Assembly: GCF_040807025.1 (NCBI RefSeq) | Contig: NC_090942.1 | Coordinates: forward strand, 70,610,487 to 70,674,486 | Length of the DNA stretch: 64,000 nt | Direction: 5' to 3' | DNA from: Struthio camelus | Taxonomy: Eukaryota > Chordata > Aves > Struthioniformes > Struthionidae | Part shown: positions 47,201 to 59,200 of the stretch, piece by piece | Numbering within the stretch: position 1 is the first letter of the stretch | Layout of the letters: the number at the start of each line of letters is the position of its first letter | Translations under genes and position numbers: made by a program | Notes under the pieces: generated by a model | Told to the model about the DNA's origin: nothing | What the model saw: the letters and a program-made list of their open reading frames with translations, nothing else | Database searches by the model: none

Positions 47201-50200
47201 AGTTTGACACAAACACAGTAGATTCAGATGTGCTGGCTCTGTCATTGATGAATGACTTCCATCCCTCCTCCTCTTCCCAGGATCAACCTTGGGGAACAGG
47301 TTAGTCTTGTATTGCTACTGAACTTCTGGAATGGCCTTAATGGTGGAGTTTTACTGAAATATTATATTGGGTTACCAGACCTAGCACTATCTGATTGTCA
47401 GTGATGCAGTGCTCTATGGACTTTTAGAACACATTTTCCCCCTACTTTGCATGTTACCTCCATATACCTGAAAAATGAACTATTACCAAGAAAACACTTG
47501 TGCAAAAGGGGAACACTAACTCTTTTGTGTAAGAATTTGTAACAAAAGTGTGTTGTGTCTTTGGGTTGGAAAGAAGCCTTTCAGGGTCAGTTTACCAAAC
47601 GCCCATAATAGGTAGACCTGATTTTTTTTCAGCCTTGGAAAGCATTTCTTCTTGGTGAATCTTGTAAGCACCATTTATGGTGTGGCATTAATAAAGGATG
47701 AAAATATGATGTTCTCGCTCTACCAGAAGCTATTTTTACTGCTTTATCATAGTTTTTTTCAAACTGACTTGGAAGTCCTCTAAAGGAGGAAAAAGATAAC
47801 TGCTCTCTTAAGAACTTTCATGTTAGAATATGCTGTTCTCCCATACTGGGTGCATTTTTGTGGCCAAGGGTCAACGTACAGGAGATGCAGCAAGCTGAAG
47901 TCCGTTGATAGGGGAATAAACAGTGCAAAGTCACTGAGCCAGGAGGGGTAGGTTTCTGATGTTTTGGCATGACTGAATGGTCAGGTGCTATTGGAATCAG
48001 CAGTTGCTGCAAACTTGTGGGTGTTAGGGGATGGAAACCATTGACTCTGCAGCACTGGTTATCTAAACGGCTCTTTTGTGTGCTGGCAGCAGTGGAATTT
48101 CTCTTCGTTCCATTTTCCACATGACTTATTATCAAGTATGACAGCTTGTCATGTGTGATCAGCATCACATTAGTCCCGTGAGAACGGGTGCTCTTCTGAA
48201 TACCCTCTTTCCTTCCATATGCAGGGTGAAGACTTTGTATTTGTATATACCTGTTAGGCTTGACTGTGAAGCAGTGATTCAAAGACCTTAAGGGGACTGA
48301 CAAGGTATTAGTGAGCGTCTGTTCATTAACCAAAAAGAGGAACAGTTTGCTCCTGTTTGGAATTTATGGTTCAGAGTGACAAAGTGAGACTGCTTGTTTG
48401 AGAAGAGATTTCAGAAGCTAAATGAAGTTATTCTGAATGTGGTGATGGTGATATTATTGCATGGTTAAGTAAAATGAAATTAAACTGACCATCTGTTGGC
48501 CCTTTAAGCTATTCAGGTAAATAAGTGTAAACATTATACATTGTCCTGTACATCCATTTCACATAAATTTGTCTCACAGGTATCCTTTAGAGAGCTGCAT
48601 GTGCAAGCATAAACAAATGTTTGGTGGATTGATTTTGAAGTTCTTAACTTGTTTTTCAAGTGTACGCGACGTTGCAAGTTTATTTAGTGTTTTTTAAATA
48701 CAGAAAATGGTTTGTTGTGTGTATTCTATTAGATATCTGCGTGTGTTAGCTGGTATTGATGCTTTTATGGTTTTCACACCCTCTGATATGAAAGCTAGTG
48801 TTTATTGTGTGCCCGTTATGGAGAAAAGGGGAAGGTGATAAAATAATTACAGTGACTACAAGCAGATCTAACTAGAGATGAACCAAGGAGAACAGGCATT
48901 TGTTCATAAGACTGCCAAATTATGGTTTAGTGCCTTTAAAACAGGAATGAAAAAAGACATGCCAGAAAGCTGCAGTGGTTGTTGCAGGACTGAAGATTTT
49001 AATGTGATTTTAATGTGAAGATTTTGATGTGAAAAATAAGCAATGAGGAAGGAATAAGGTCAGACAATAACAACATTACTGACATAAATCCTTTCCCTTT
49101 TTATTTTCTTCACCTGAATGAAGAAGTTCTGTACAGCAGAATTGTGCCAAGATGTCCAGGAAGAGCTGCAAACCATCAGTGTGGGTGCAAAAGGGCTGAG
49201 ATAGTTTGAGAGTTGTTGGCATTTGGGTGCATGGGTAGGAAACACAGGCAGCATTATCAGAAGGTCAGACAGAAGATGGTTTTTAACCCATGGGTGTCAG
49301 ACAACATGAAGTCCCAAAAAATAATTCTAAGGAATATTCAAACGTAAGAGACCCAGGAAAATGTGACTGGGGAAATATAGTCACTGATACTGTTGAAAGC
49401 TAAAGAGTGCAGGGCTAGTGAGGAGTGGTGACTTAAAACTTTCCCTCCCTAACACTTAGGGAAGGGAGTGGACAGAAGAGGGATTTCTTAGCAAAAGAAA
49501 ATTTTGTAGTCAACTTTATTTACTTATTTACTTATTTACTTATTTACTTATTTAAGGTCTGAGTGGATACAAAATCCACTTTTATATTCACGAGGGTATA
49601 AGAGACTCATATCTCTGAATAGGACTGTTTTAAGGAGCTGAAACAAAGGAAGAAGAAAATTTCAGTGGTAGGCTATTGATTCAGTGGTGTGTGGTGATAA
49701 TGGAACAGTTTCTGTAGTGTTCCTTAAGAACAAGGGGATTTAAAGACACGCTTGAAAGCTGATGGGAGAGAACTAAGGAAACATTGAAGAGGAGCAAAAG
49801 AAAGAAAAAGCATCTAACTAGCAAGAGTTTTGAGCTGGCACTTATGTCTGAAACATCTGTTCTTTGCACTAGTACCTGTCTCAGAAAGTTATTTGTATAG
49901 TTATTTTATCATAATGTCTTATATTGGAAAGACTGAAATTCAGTAGGCATCTTCTTAGATTCGTTATGCTTCACAGAATCACAGAATGGTTGAGGTTGTA
50001 AGGGACCTCTGGAGATCATCTAGCCCAGCGCCCCCTGCACAGGCAGGGTCAACTAGAGCAGGCTGCCCAGGATCACGTCCAGACAGGTTTTGAGTATCTC
50101 CAAGGATGGCGGCTCCACAACCTCTCTGGGCAACCTGTCCCAGGGCTCAGTCACCCTCACAGTCAAGAGGTTTTTCCCCACATTCAGACAGAACTTCTTG

Positions 50201-53200
50201 TTTGTGCTCGTTGCCTCTCGCCCTGTTGCTGGGCACCACTGAGAAGAGTCGGGCTCCATCTTCTTTACGTCCTTCCTTCAGCTATTGAGGCGCATTGGTA
50301 AGATCCCCCCTCAGTCTTCTCTTCTCCAGGCTGATCGGGCCCAGCTCCTTCAGCCTTTCCTCACAGGAGAGAGGCTCCAGTCCCTTCATCATCTTTGTAG
50401 CCCTTTCGCTGGACTCGCTTCAGGAGCTCCGCGTCTCTCTTGCCCTGGGGAGCCCAGCACTGGACACAGGACTCCAGGAGAGGCCTCACCAGGGCTGAGG
50501 AGAGGGGGAGCATGACCTCCCTCAACCTGCTGGCAACGCTCTTCCTAATGCGACCCCGGATGCCGTTGGCCTTCTTGGCCACAAGGGCACACTACTGGCT
50601 CAGGGTCAGCTTGTTGTCCACCAGGGCCCTCATGCCCTTCTCCGCAGAGCTGCTTTCCAGCAGGTCAAGCCCCAGCCCGTACTTGGGGCATGGGCTTATT
50701 CCTCCCCCGGTACAGGATGGCACTTCCCTTTCTTGAACTTCATGAGGTTCCTCTCCGCCCAGCTCTCCAGTCAGTCCCCATCCCTCTGAATGGCAGCACA
50801 GCCCTCTGGGGTTATCAGCCACTCCTCCCAGTTCTGTATCACCAACAAACTTACTGGGGATGCACTCTGTCCCATCCTCCAGGTCACTGATGAAAAAGTT
50901 GAACAGGAATGAACCCAGTATTGACCCCTGGGGTACACCACTATTTACTGGCCTCCAAATACAAAGCTTTCAAATTTCTTCACCTGTTTGGAAACAGTTT
51001 TGTATCTTTTTTTCTACAGCATAATAATTGAGATGGTTGATGTTTTACCTAATCCTGTATGATAAGGCTGAAGCAATGTCTCGTGAGTCAGCACGCACAA
51101 GATTTATTGGGGATCCCAAACCATGGCATATGTACTTCAGGGCATTTCCAGCCGTTTCAGATCCCTACAGGACTTGATTAGGAGATGAGAATTGACAAAT
51201 GGCTGACAATTGTGGGGCCCTTTGCCTCTTTTGTTACTTTTGGACCCTATCTTAAATGATAAATTGTAGCCTGTAGGGTACCCATGAATAAGGAAACGAT
51301 GTACAGTTAATAGACTTCAGGACTCTTCAATCGCACAGTTACATGGTTGCTCTTGAGTATTTTCAGACCTCCATATAAATTTTATATTTTTTTAATGAAA
51401 ATATCAAACTTATGCCTATGTTAAAATGGAATATTGTGAATTCTGAACACATCTGCTTGGTTTCGGTGTAGTTTGATAATGAGTGTATTAATTTTAATTA
51501 TTGCCTATTCATGTGCTTTGGTTTGATTTTTAGTTTTAAATTTAAGATAAACTGCTTAGTGTTTTTTAAAGCTGTTGAATATTCTAATTGTTTTGTTCAT
51601 AAATTGATATTTTAAGCACCTGCTCTGTCTTGAACAAGCCCAGAACGTTATGTGTTTCTGGGTTCACGTAATAAAACTATTGTAGTAAATGCACTCAAGG
51701 GATCACACTTTGTGAAATGAAGTGTGAAATATAACTTTCACCTTGAATTTATTTACAGTTAAAACTTCAATATCATGTTCCATTATCTACCTTATATGAA
51801 ATACTACATTTGAGTAATTACTCTGGTTTCTTTTAGGGACTCAACAACAGCTTATGGCACAACATGCTTTGGAGAAAGAGGCTTTGGAGAAGATTAAAAT
51901 AGAAATTGAGGAGGAGCTAAAACGTCTTGATGAAGAAATCTTGGAAGGTGCAGGCTCTTCAGATTTTCTCATTTCAATTGATAATCTCTATGCAATATAA
52001 CAGTGGTTATTTTGTAACAGGTACTCAAAGAGATTTTTGGCTGCACTGAATCTTTCCTCCCTTCCCCTTCCACCCCCTCCCCCCACCCAAGATTTCTACC
52101 CATTGTCACGTTAAGTGAAATAGTTGAACTTTACCATTTAGAGCAGTGGAGTCTAGCCAAAGCAAACAATTAAATGGCAATTAATAGGCTACTATAAATA
52201 ATGAAATGTAAGCCATGCTTAAGCTGCTCTAGTTTATGACAGAAGTAAAATCATTTCTCAGCAACTAACATTCATGGGAATATGGACTTAAACTGTCCAG
52301 TGTCTCAATTCTACCAGATTTTGTTTGTTTGTTTGTTTGTTCGTTCTTTTGTTTGTGTGACCTGCTTTGACCTATAAATGTGACTTTAATGGGACTCCCA
52401 GCAAGGGATAATTTGGAAACAAGCTTTGCTTTGCATGTGCGTTGCAAACAGGGAATCCAAAGTGGAACGCTCTGGATCTGTTTTCATTCACCCATATAGA
52501 CCTGTCCTAGAAGGTATAAATTGAGAAGGAAAAGGTTAGATGAACGGAATATTGTTTTAAAAACTGACGCTCTGGTACTGCTGCAGACATGTCCCTGTGT
52601 GGGCAAATTTCCCAGTGGGGAAGAGGCTCTCTTGCTGCTATCTATGAGGGTTGGCATTAGCTTAAAATTCAGAATATTTGCACATTCAGTGAATTTGCTG
52701 TGTAGGAAACAATTATGGAAGAAGACCTAGAGGGGAAATGTAGCTCAGAGTGTTCTGTGGCTTGTAAGTACCACTTCCGGAGTAATTTTGGCCTGTGCTT
52801 GTTTTACTGGCATTTGTTCATAGCATGCTTTGACAATGAAGTTGTGATTTCTTTCTCCCTGATATAAATTGTGCTTAACTAGTGGGATAAGAAATCTGAG
52901 ACTATTGTTGTACTTAGATGTATCTATACGCTTCTTCTTTCAGCGTTTACCAGTACAGGATTTGACTGTCACACTTCTCCAGTATTCAGTCCTGCCAATC
53001 CAGAGAGCTCAATAGAAGATTGTCTGGCTCATCTAGGGGAGAAAGTGACCCAGGAATTGAAAGAACATCTGCACAAAGCACTACAGAGCTTGCTTAGCAA
53101 GTGAGTTTCTCTTTCCTTGTTCAAAGGGCAGGTATTTCCTTTTGCATTGTAACTACTGCTGTCATGCTGAAGATGGGACTACATTTTTGCATTGCATTTC

Positions 53201-56200
53201 TGTCTTTTTCAGAGTCCCTTTATCTGTCTGGGTTTTTGTTTTGTGTTTTAAAGTCTGAATACTTCTTTGCAGTATTTGCTCTTTGAAGTAATACAAGTTC
53301 TAGGGTTTTTTTCCTAATCTGTTATCACTGAACTTCTGAGACTAATTGAAGGAGTTTGACTTGCTGGTGAAATTAGCAGCTGGCAGATGCCATTTGCCAT
53401 CGCCACTTTCACAGATGCTGGGCTGTAGCCAAATTAACAGCTTCTACCTTATAGTCAAAAGTGGGGCTAGAGGTTTCACTGTAGGCATGCCTGAGATAAG
53501 AGGGAGAATTTACCTAAGGGAAGGTAGTTTGATGTTTTTTCACCAACGTTCAGGACACACATCTGAATCAAGTGTGGATACCTGGGCTAACTTCACTGCA
53601 TTAGGAACTATCCTTTCATTTTAAGCTTATTATTTAAATAGCAAATAGTACTTGGCATCCCAATAGTTTGATTAATGTGATCTACAGATCTACAAAGTTG
53701 TGGCTACTTCTTTTTCTAATGTGAATTACTAGCCTGATTTCTAATGGAGCCACATGAACTGCTGGCTCCATTAAAAATCAGGCTTGTATGCTGAATGACC
53801 TCCAAAATGTGTTTGTAGAGAGCTAGAGTCGGAAGGTGCTAGTTCAGGGATAGTTACGTAAATGCATATGTGAAGGCAGCATTAGAAAATGGCTCTCTGA
53901 ACTATATCTCTTTTGTGGACTGGTTTAACTAACGTAGCTCTAAAGGGACTCTGAATCTCTACTACTACTCTTTCAGATTTGCATAGGTGTTCATGAAATA
54001 TTTAAATAGCAAGGGACTGTAAGCCTAGATACCAGTGCCTGGTTTAAACTTTCTAATCTGATATTTGGGGCTTAAGTATTCCATGCAGGTATTAGAGAGG
54101 CATCATTGTGCCCTTATGCAGGTCCCTTTATGGCAGACATTTGAGAGGTTATGAATGTGGAAGTAATTCCTTAACTAGCCCATCTTCTTGTAGTAACCAG
54201 TAAGGGTGGTTGACTTTTTATGACCAGTTTCATTAAGACTGATGGACATGGCCTGGGCTCCCCAGCAAAGGTCCCATGTAGCATCTGGCCAGAGCTGCAT
54301 CTGGAGCCAGTTGGCTCTTTTCCTTGAGTCATCCAGTGGAAAAGTACAGCCTATCAACTCACTGCTTCATTTTCAGAAGCATACATATAATGTCTGCTTC
54401 TATATGCAGTTTTATAGGGTCAAAAAGTAAGTTCAATCTTGTGTAAACTAAAAATTATTTAACCACAGAAATCAGTGAGTGGACTACAAGTTTCTCCTTA
54501 AGCTTCTAGTCTTAACTAGCTACTAGATCTGCTGGTGTTCTTCCAGAAGTGGCAGAAGCTTATCTGCCGTTACAAGTCCGGCATTTGCCCCGTGACCTTA
54601 AAAACTTGTAGTTAGTATCTTCTAAAGAGTGGAAATTTTGAAAAATACCTCACTATCCACTGACAAAATATACCAGCAGCAAGTTAGAAAATTAACAGAA
54701 AGATCTTGCAACTCATCCTTCTTGTGTGTCTAAAATCATAAATTGCAATAACAGTATTGTAAGTTTAAATGCCTTATACATTGTAGGTAAGGGGATATTA
54801 GCTGTCCATCAGTAGCGTTTGGTCTTAACTGGTACATCACAGGTTGTTTCTTTCCTGGAGAGATCCTTAGGTGAAGGCTTTAAAAATTACACAGGTTTAG
54901 ACCTAAATATTTTAATAATCACTTGTTAATAGCCTGACGTTCTAGTTTTTTTGTGTTCCTTATAGGAAAAACTTCCATTGTAAGTATACTTTTGAAGGTG
55001 TGTGCGTATACATATGCATTTCAGTGCTATGCAGGAGATATAAGTGTGGTTCCCACTGCTGTTACCTTGCTCTCCTTTACCTTTCAGGGTCCCTGAAGCC
55101 CTACGTCTATACAGTTAATGTAATTACATGTTGATATTTTAAATAAGTCTGAAATGCCTGTGAAAACGTGGATGACATACATGTCTTTTTGTAAGGTGAA
55201 CTAGAGCTGCTGTTTAATCTCTTAATATCCTTCCTGCAGCTGTTGTTGCTCTTCTCATCCTGCTGATTCATTTGGATTTGAGTTTAAAAGGAACTAATGT
55301 ACCAAGGAAGTTAAGAGAATGCACTTAAAATAACAAGCCCAAATTATGTTTTCCACAGTGAGCTTTAACTCTGATCTTTTACCCATGTTTGCTACAGTAG
55401 GATTACTTGATAAAATGCTTATTTTCCTTATATTTGATGTTTTCCTGTTCTCTCATATACATATAAACAGGCCTGTTTGTGTTACTGCATAATAAGCTGC
55501 TAGATCATGACGGGTTCTTAGACTTCAGTAAGCAGTTATTGTTTCTCCTGGCCAACACCAAATTCCACTTTCTCCCTTAAAGTGAAGTGCGGACTTGCCT
55601 TCTGCCGTGGTCTGGCTTTTTAGGGTAACTGCTCTTGCAGCAGCATGTTTCATGTTGTCACTCAGCAAAGTCTTTATTGTCGCTGACTCTAAGATACTAT
55701 TTGATCTTGGAGGAGAGAGTATGGAAGAGGAGAGTTTTGATCGTGGAGGAGAGAGTATGGAAGAGAAGAGTTCCTCATCCCGATTCAGAGAAGGAGAGAT
55801 GTGATAATTCTAAAATGAGAAGTCTTGTGTGAGATATCTACCAAAATATACAGTTTTGTTTGTGATCAAAAGTGCTGTTGCTTGCAACTGAAAGCTTTGA
55901 CCCTAATATAATGTTAACACAGTCAAGCAGCCTGAGTTGATTCAGTCTATACTATTTATAAAAATTTTACTCTGCAGTCACCTCTCTGTCACATGTAAAT
56001 TTACTAGTAGTAGTTTTTTTTTTTTTAAATCTCCCAAGTCTTAGATCATAAAAAAGACACCATGCAAGAGCTTAGTAATTCTGGTAGCACATCAGAGAAC
56101 CTACTTATCTAACGTCCTTTAAGTTGTAGACTGTCAAATTGTTATGAAATACATCTAACCAATTTTGCAATATTATACCACTGGGAGAAGGTTATGCCTT

Positions 56201-59200
56201 CCTGATCCTGTCTGGTGATTGTATTTTGTGCCCCAAAACATGAGACTTGTTAGCTCTTGAAAATTATTTGCTGTAATATATGTGAAAATATTTTGCTCTC
56301 TGGAAAGCGAGCATTTGATTTTATTCTTGTTCTTTTGTTTCCTTTTATAACTTTCAGTGTTGGTTTAACTTCTGCAGGCCGGTGACATACCAAGAATATC
56401 GAGAGCGCACCCAGGAGACAGCTGCTCGTGCCACTGGTTGGAACAAGGTACCAAACAATCACTTTTTCTTTCTCATCTATTTGATGTCCATGATAGTGTT
56501 GACTAGGTGCAGTGAGGTGTAGCAGAGGAACAAGAATAAACAGAACACACTTGCCTTTTAGAATTCAGTAACTTTCCCTCTCAGAATGGTACTATGGACG
56601 TATTGTGTAGTTTTTAGATAATTTGGGCAGAAGTGTTAGGCTAATCTTCCATTGCTATGGTAAAATGAAAAGTGAGATTTGTTACTTGAGGTTTTTTTTT
56701 TTTTTTACAATAATTATTAAAAAAAAATTAAATTTCCAAGAAGGATTTACAGTTGTAGCAGTATTGTACTGAAATTTGAGAGAGATGTTTTTATAATATT
56801 TGTCAGCTATTCCTTTCCTCCTGTCTCATGTTTGAAATGCACATTAAAAAAAAAAAAAAGTACTCAACATGGTGAAAGTAAAAATTAACAGTGTCTTCAG
56901 AATATTTAAATTGTTCAGAAACCATAAGGAGGGTGGGCATATCTGGTTTCAGGAGCAGCTATCTTAAATGATGTGTAGCTTCTTTCTAAAATAATACGCA
57001 AGTCTGTAAATGGAGTCTCCTATGATAGTTTTAATGCAAAGTAGAATTACTGTCCCCAGATTCATATTTCATTAATCATTCCAATTCATCATTCGTTTTC
57101 TTAATCATTCTATGGCAGGTTCAGGGGACATGAGAAAAGACAAGAACAAAACAGCTATTTGCAAATTTGATCACAAATTGACTGATAATGTTTAGTCTTA
57201 AAAAATGAAATGGAACAAGAAATCTTTTTTTTTTCCTTCTTTTAAAGTAACTTCTTTCAGAAACACTTCATTTCCTTAACTAGAATTCTCTGCTTACTTC
57301 AGAAACTGATCATTTCTCTCATCTACCTCTAACCAAGGGCGTGGGCAGTTTTTAAGCAGTTTATTAACTTTGCTTGACAAGTTACTGCCCATGACCCAGA
57401 CAATTATAATTGATGTGTATGTGCTTTTAGTTTATCATATTGTGAATCATATCACTTTAGCTTAAACTGCCATGAAATCAGATTATCAAGGAGGTGTTTA
57501 AACCAGAACATTTTACTTTTCAATTCATTAAAAACAAGCATAAAATTAGTCATTGTGGCTCAGCTTCAAGGGAGAGGTGGCTACAGCATAGTCATTTGCC
57601 TGCTATGTCTCCATACACTATTGGTTCAGACCAATGCTTGCTGCTATAGTCCTGAGTAAATTGATCTTCCACCTTTGCAATTTTATGATTCAGCCCCTAT
57701 TTCTGCTATATCTGTGGAGCCTCTGTGGCTAACTGTTTTTTTTTTTTTTGGATCCCCATCAGCTTTTGATTGAGAACATCAGCCAGAAGATATATTTTTT
57801 TTGTTGCCTTTGCTTATCTGTAACATTTGTTCCTTCGAAACTTACAGTTTGCAAGCAACCAGAATGCAAAATTTGTAGACTAATACAATATCTGTTGGTA
57901 TTATTTTCGAGGTATCTTGATGCTTCAGGAATGCCTAGCAGTTCCTTTAATAATACTTGTTTTGAGGAGATGGAATACATTTGGGCTGGTTTCATTTCCT
58001 TTTAAATTCCTTTATTGTCTTAATCGGAGTCATCTTTTATAACAGACGAGATCTAGGTATCTTTCCTCCAACTTCAGTCTATCTTAATTTTCACTCTAGA
58101 GAAGAAGCTGTTAAAAAGATAATTTAAAAATGTAATTATAAATAGACATACAGAGTAGGTCTAATTAGCAGGCCTACAGCAGCAAAATGAGGCTATGCTG
58201 GCCTCAGGTTTGTGAAAGCCGGGAAGGTGTATGTTTAAGTTGGCTCTTATCAGGAAACTTTTCTGCTTTTGTAAACTTACTGATACGTTTCTGCAAGAAC
58301 AGAGGCTGTATCTCTCTAGGTTATGCGTTCTCCTCTTTCCTGTAGCTAACACTATTGTAGCGATGATGTGCCCAGGCCATGACTGCTTTAAGAGGGAAAG
58401 ACAAATAAATGAATAAGGATAAGTAGTTTATAATGATTAAACATGGTTTCCATTTTAAATGTACTTAATAGTAAAACTCTGAGAGAAAGCAAGAAACACA
58501 GTGCTCCCTTTAGAGAGCTGTCTGTAGATACTTTCCCAGTACTTCCTCAGATTTTTCATAAAGATATGTCTTCTGTTGAGCTTGTCAAATTGTTTTTGTC
58601 AATTTGCACAAAAAGAATGTTGATCCCTCTAATAAAAAATATTATTGTTAAACTGAAGCAAATGGCTTTGGCCCTTTTATGCCTAAACAATAACAAACAA
58701 CCAGCTGAGCTAGCTGAACGGAGGAATAACTCACTCCCTTTTGTATGCCCATGGCCATTACATATCCTATAATTTCTTGGGTGGAACAGAAACCAAAAAT
58801 GCACAGGCGTTTTGGTAGATGTCAAATGGTTAAAAATGTGGAAATGCCTTTGTGCAGATGGAACGCTGGGTGGTACATGTGTGATCTGGGGTTATGGTTT
58901 GATCCAGACTAGAAGAAATAAAACAACTAAAGCTAGTAGGATGAAGTGTGTTTTTAATTAAATGTAAGCTGCAAACGTTGTGTTCAGTAGTGGTATCTCG
59001 CGTGGCATGATGTTCTTTTTGCTTTTAGTAGTCTATGAAGAGGTATATAGAATCTTGCTTTACATTTCTGAGTCTCTGCTGTCAAAGGAAAAGTGCAGTG
59101 GTCCCTTTTAGCAACCCATTGTGAGAAGCCCAAGTCAGAATGAACAATTTTTTTTTTACTGTGATTTCACGCATGTCAAGTTACTAGATCCAGCTTACAT

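Larger units (their letters stand above)
41281..51836 (+). other. BCL2L13: BCL2L13 intron 2
   Basis: 10.6 kb, the largest intron fully within the window. It holds the cassette-exon candidates at 42760 and 43091, a 9-bp perfect inverted repeat (47146-47165), the octanucleotide repeat and the antisense CR1. The remainder is featureless AT-rich sequence. Confidence 0.85.
53101..56377 (+). other. BCL2L13: BCL2L13 intron 4
   Basis: 3.3 kb. Contains the 22-bp hairpin (53731-53784) and the 36-bp duplication (55701-55772). Intron 3 (51948-52943) is 1 kb and has only the TTTG repeat. Confidence 0.9.

Noticed and set aside
47818-48333. A 171-codon minus-strand frame in BCL2L13 intron 2
   Set aside because: Longest AT-region frame but without a recognisable domain, repeat family or splice signals; I could not support a gene or retrocopy.
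50053-50890. Short ORFs resembling reverse transcriptase
   Set aside because: They are pieces of CR1 ORF2 in different frames, so a dead retroposon rather than a gene.
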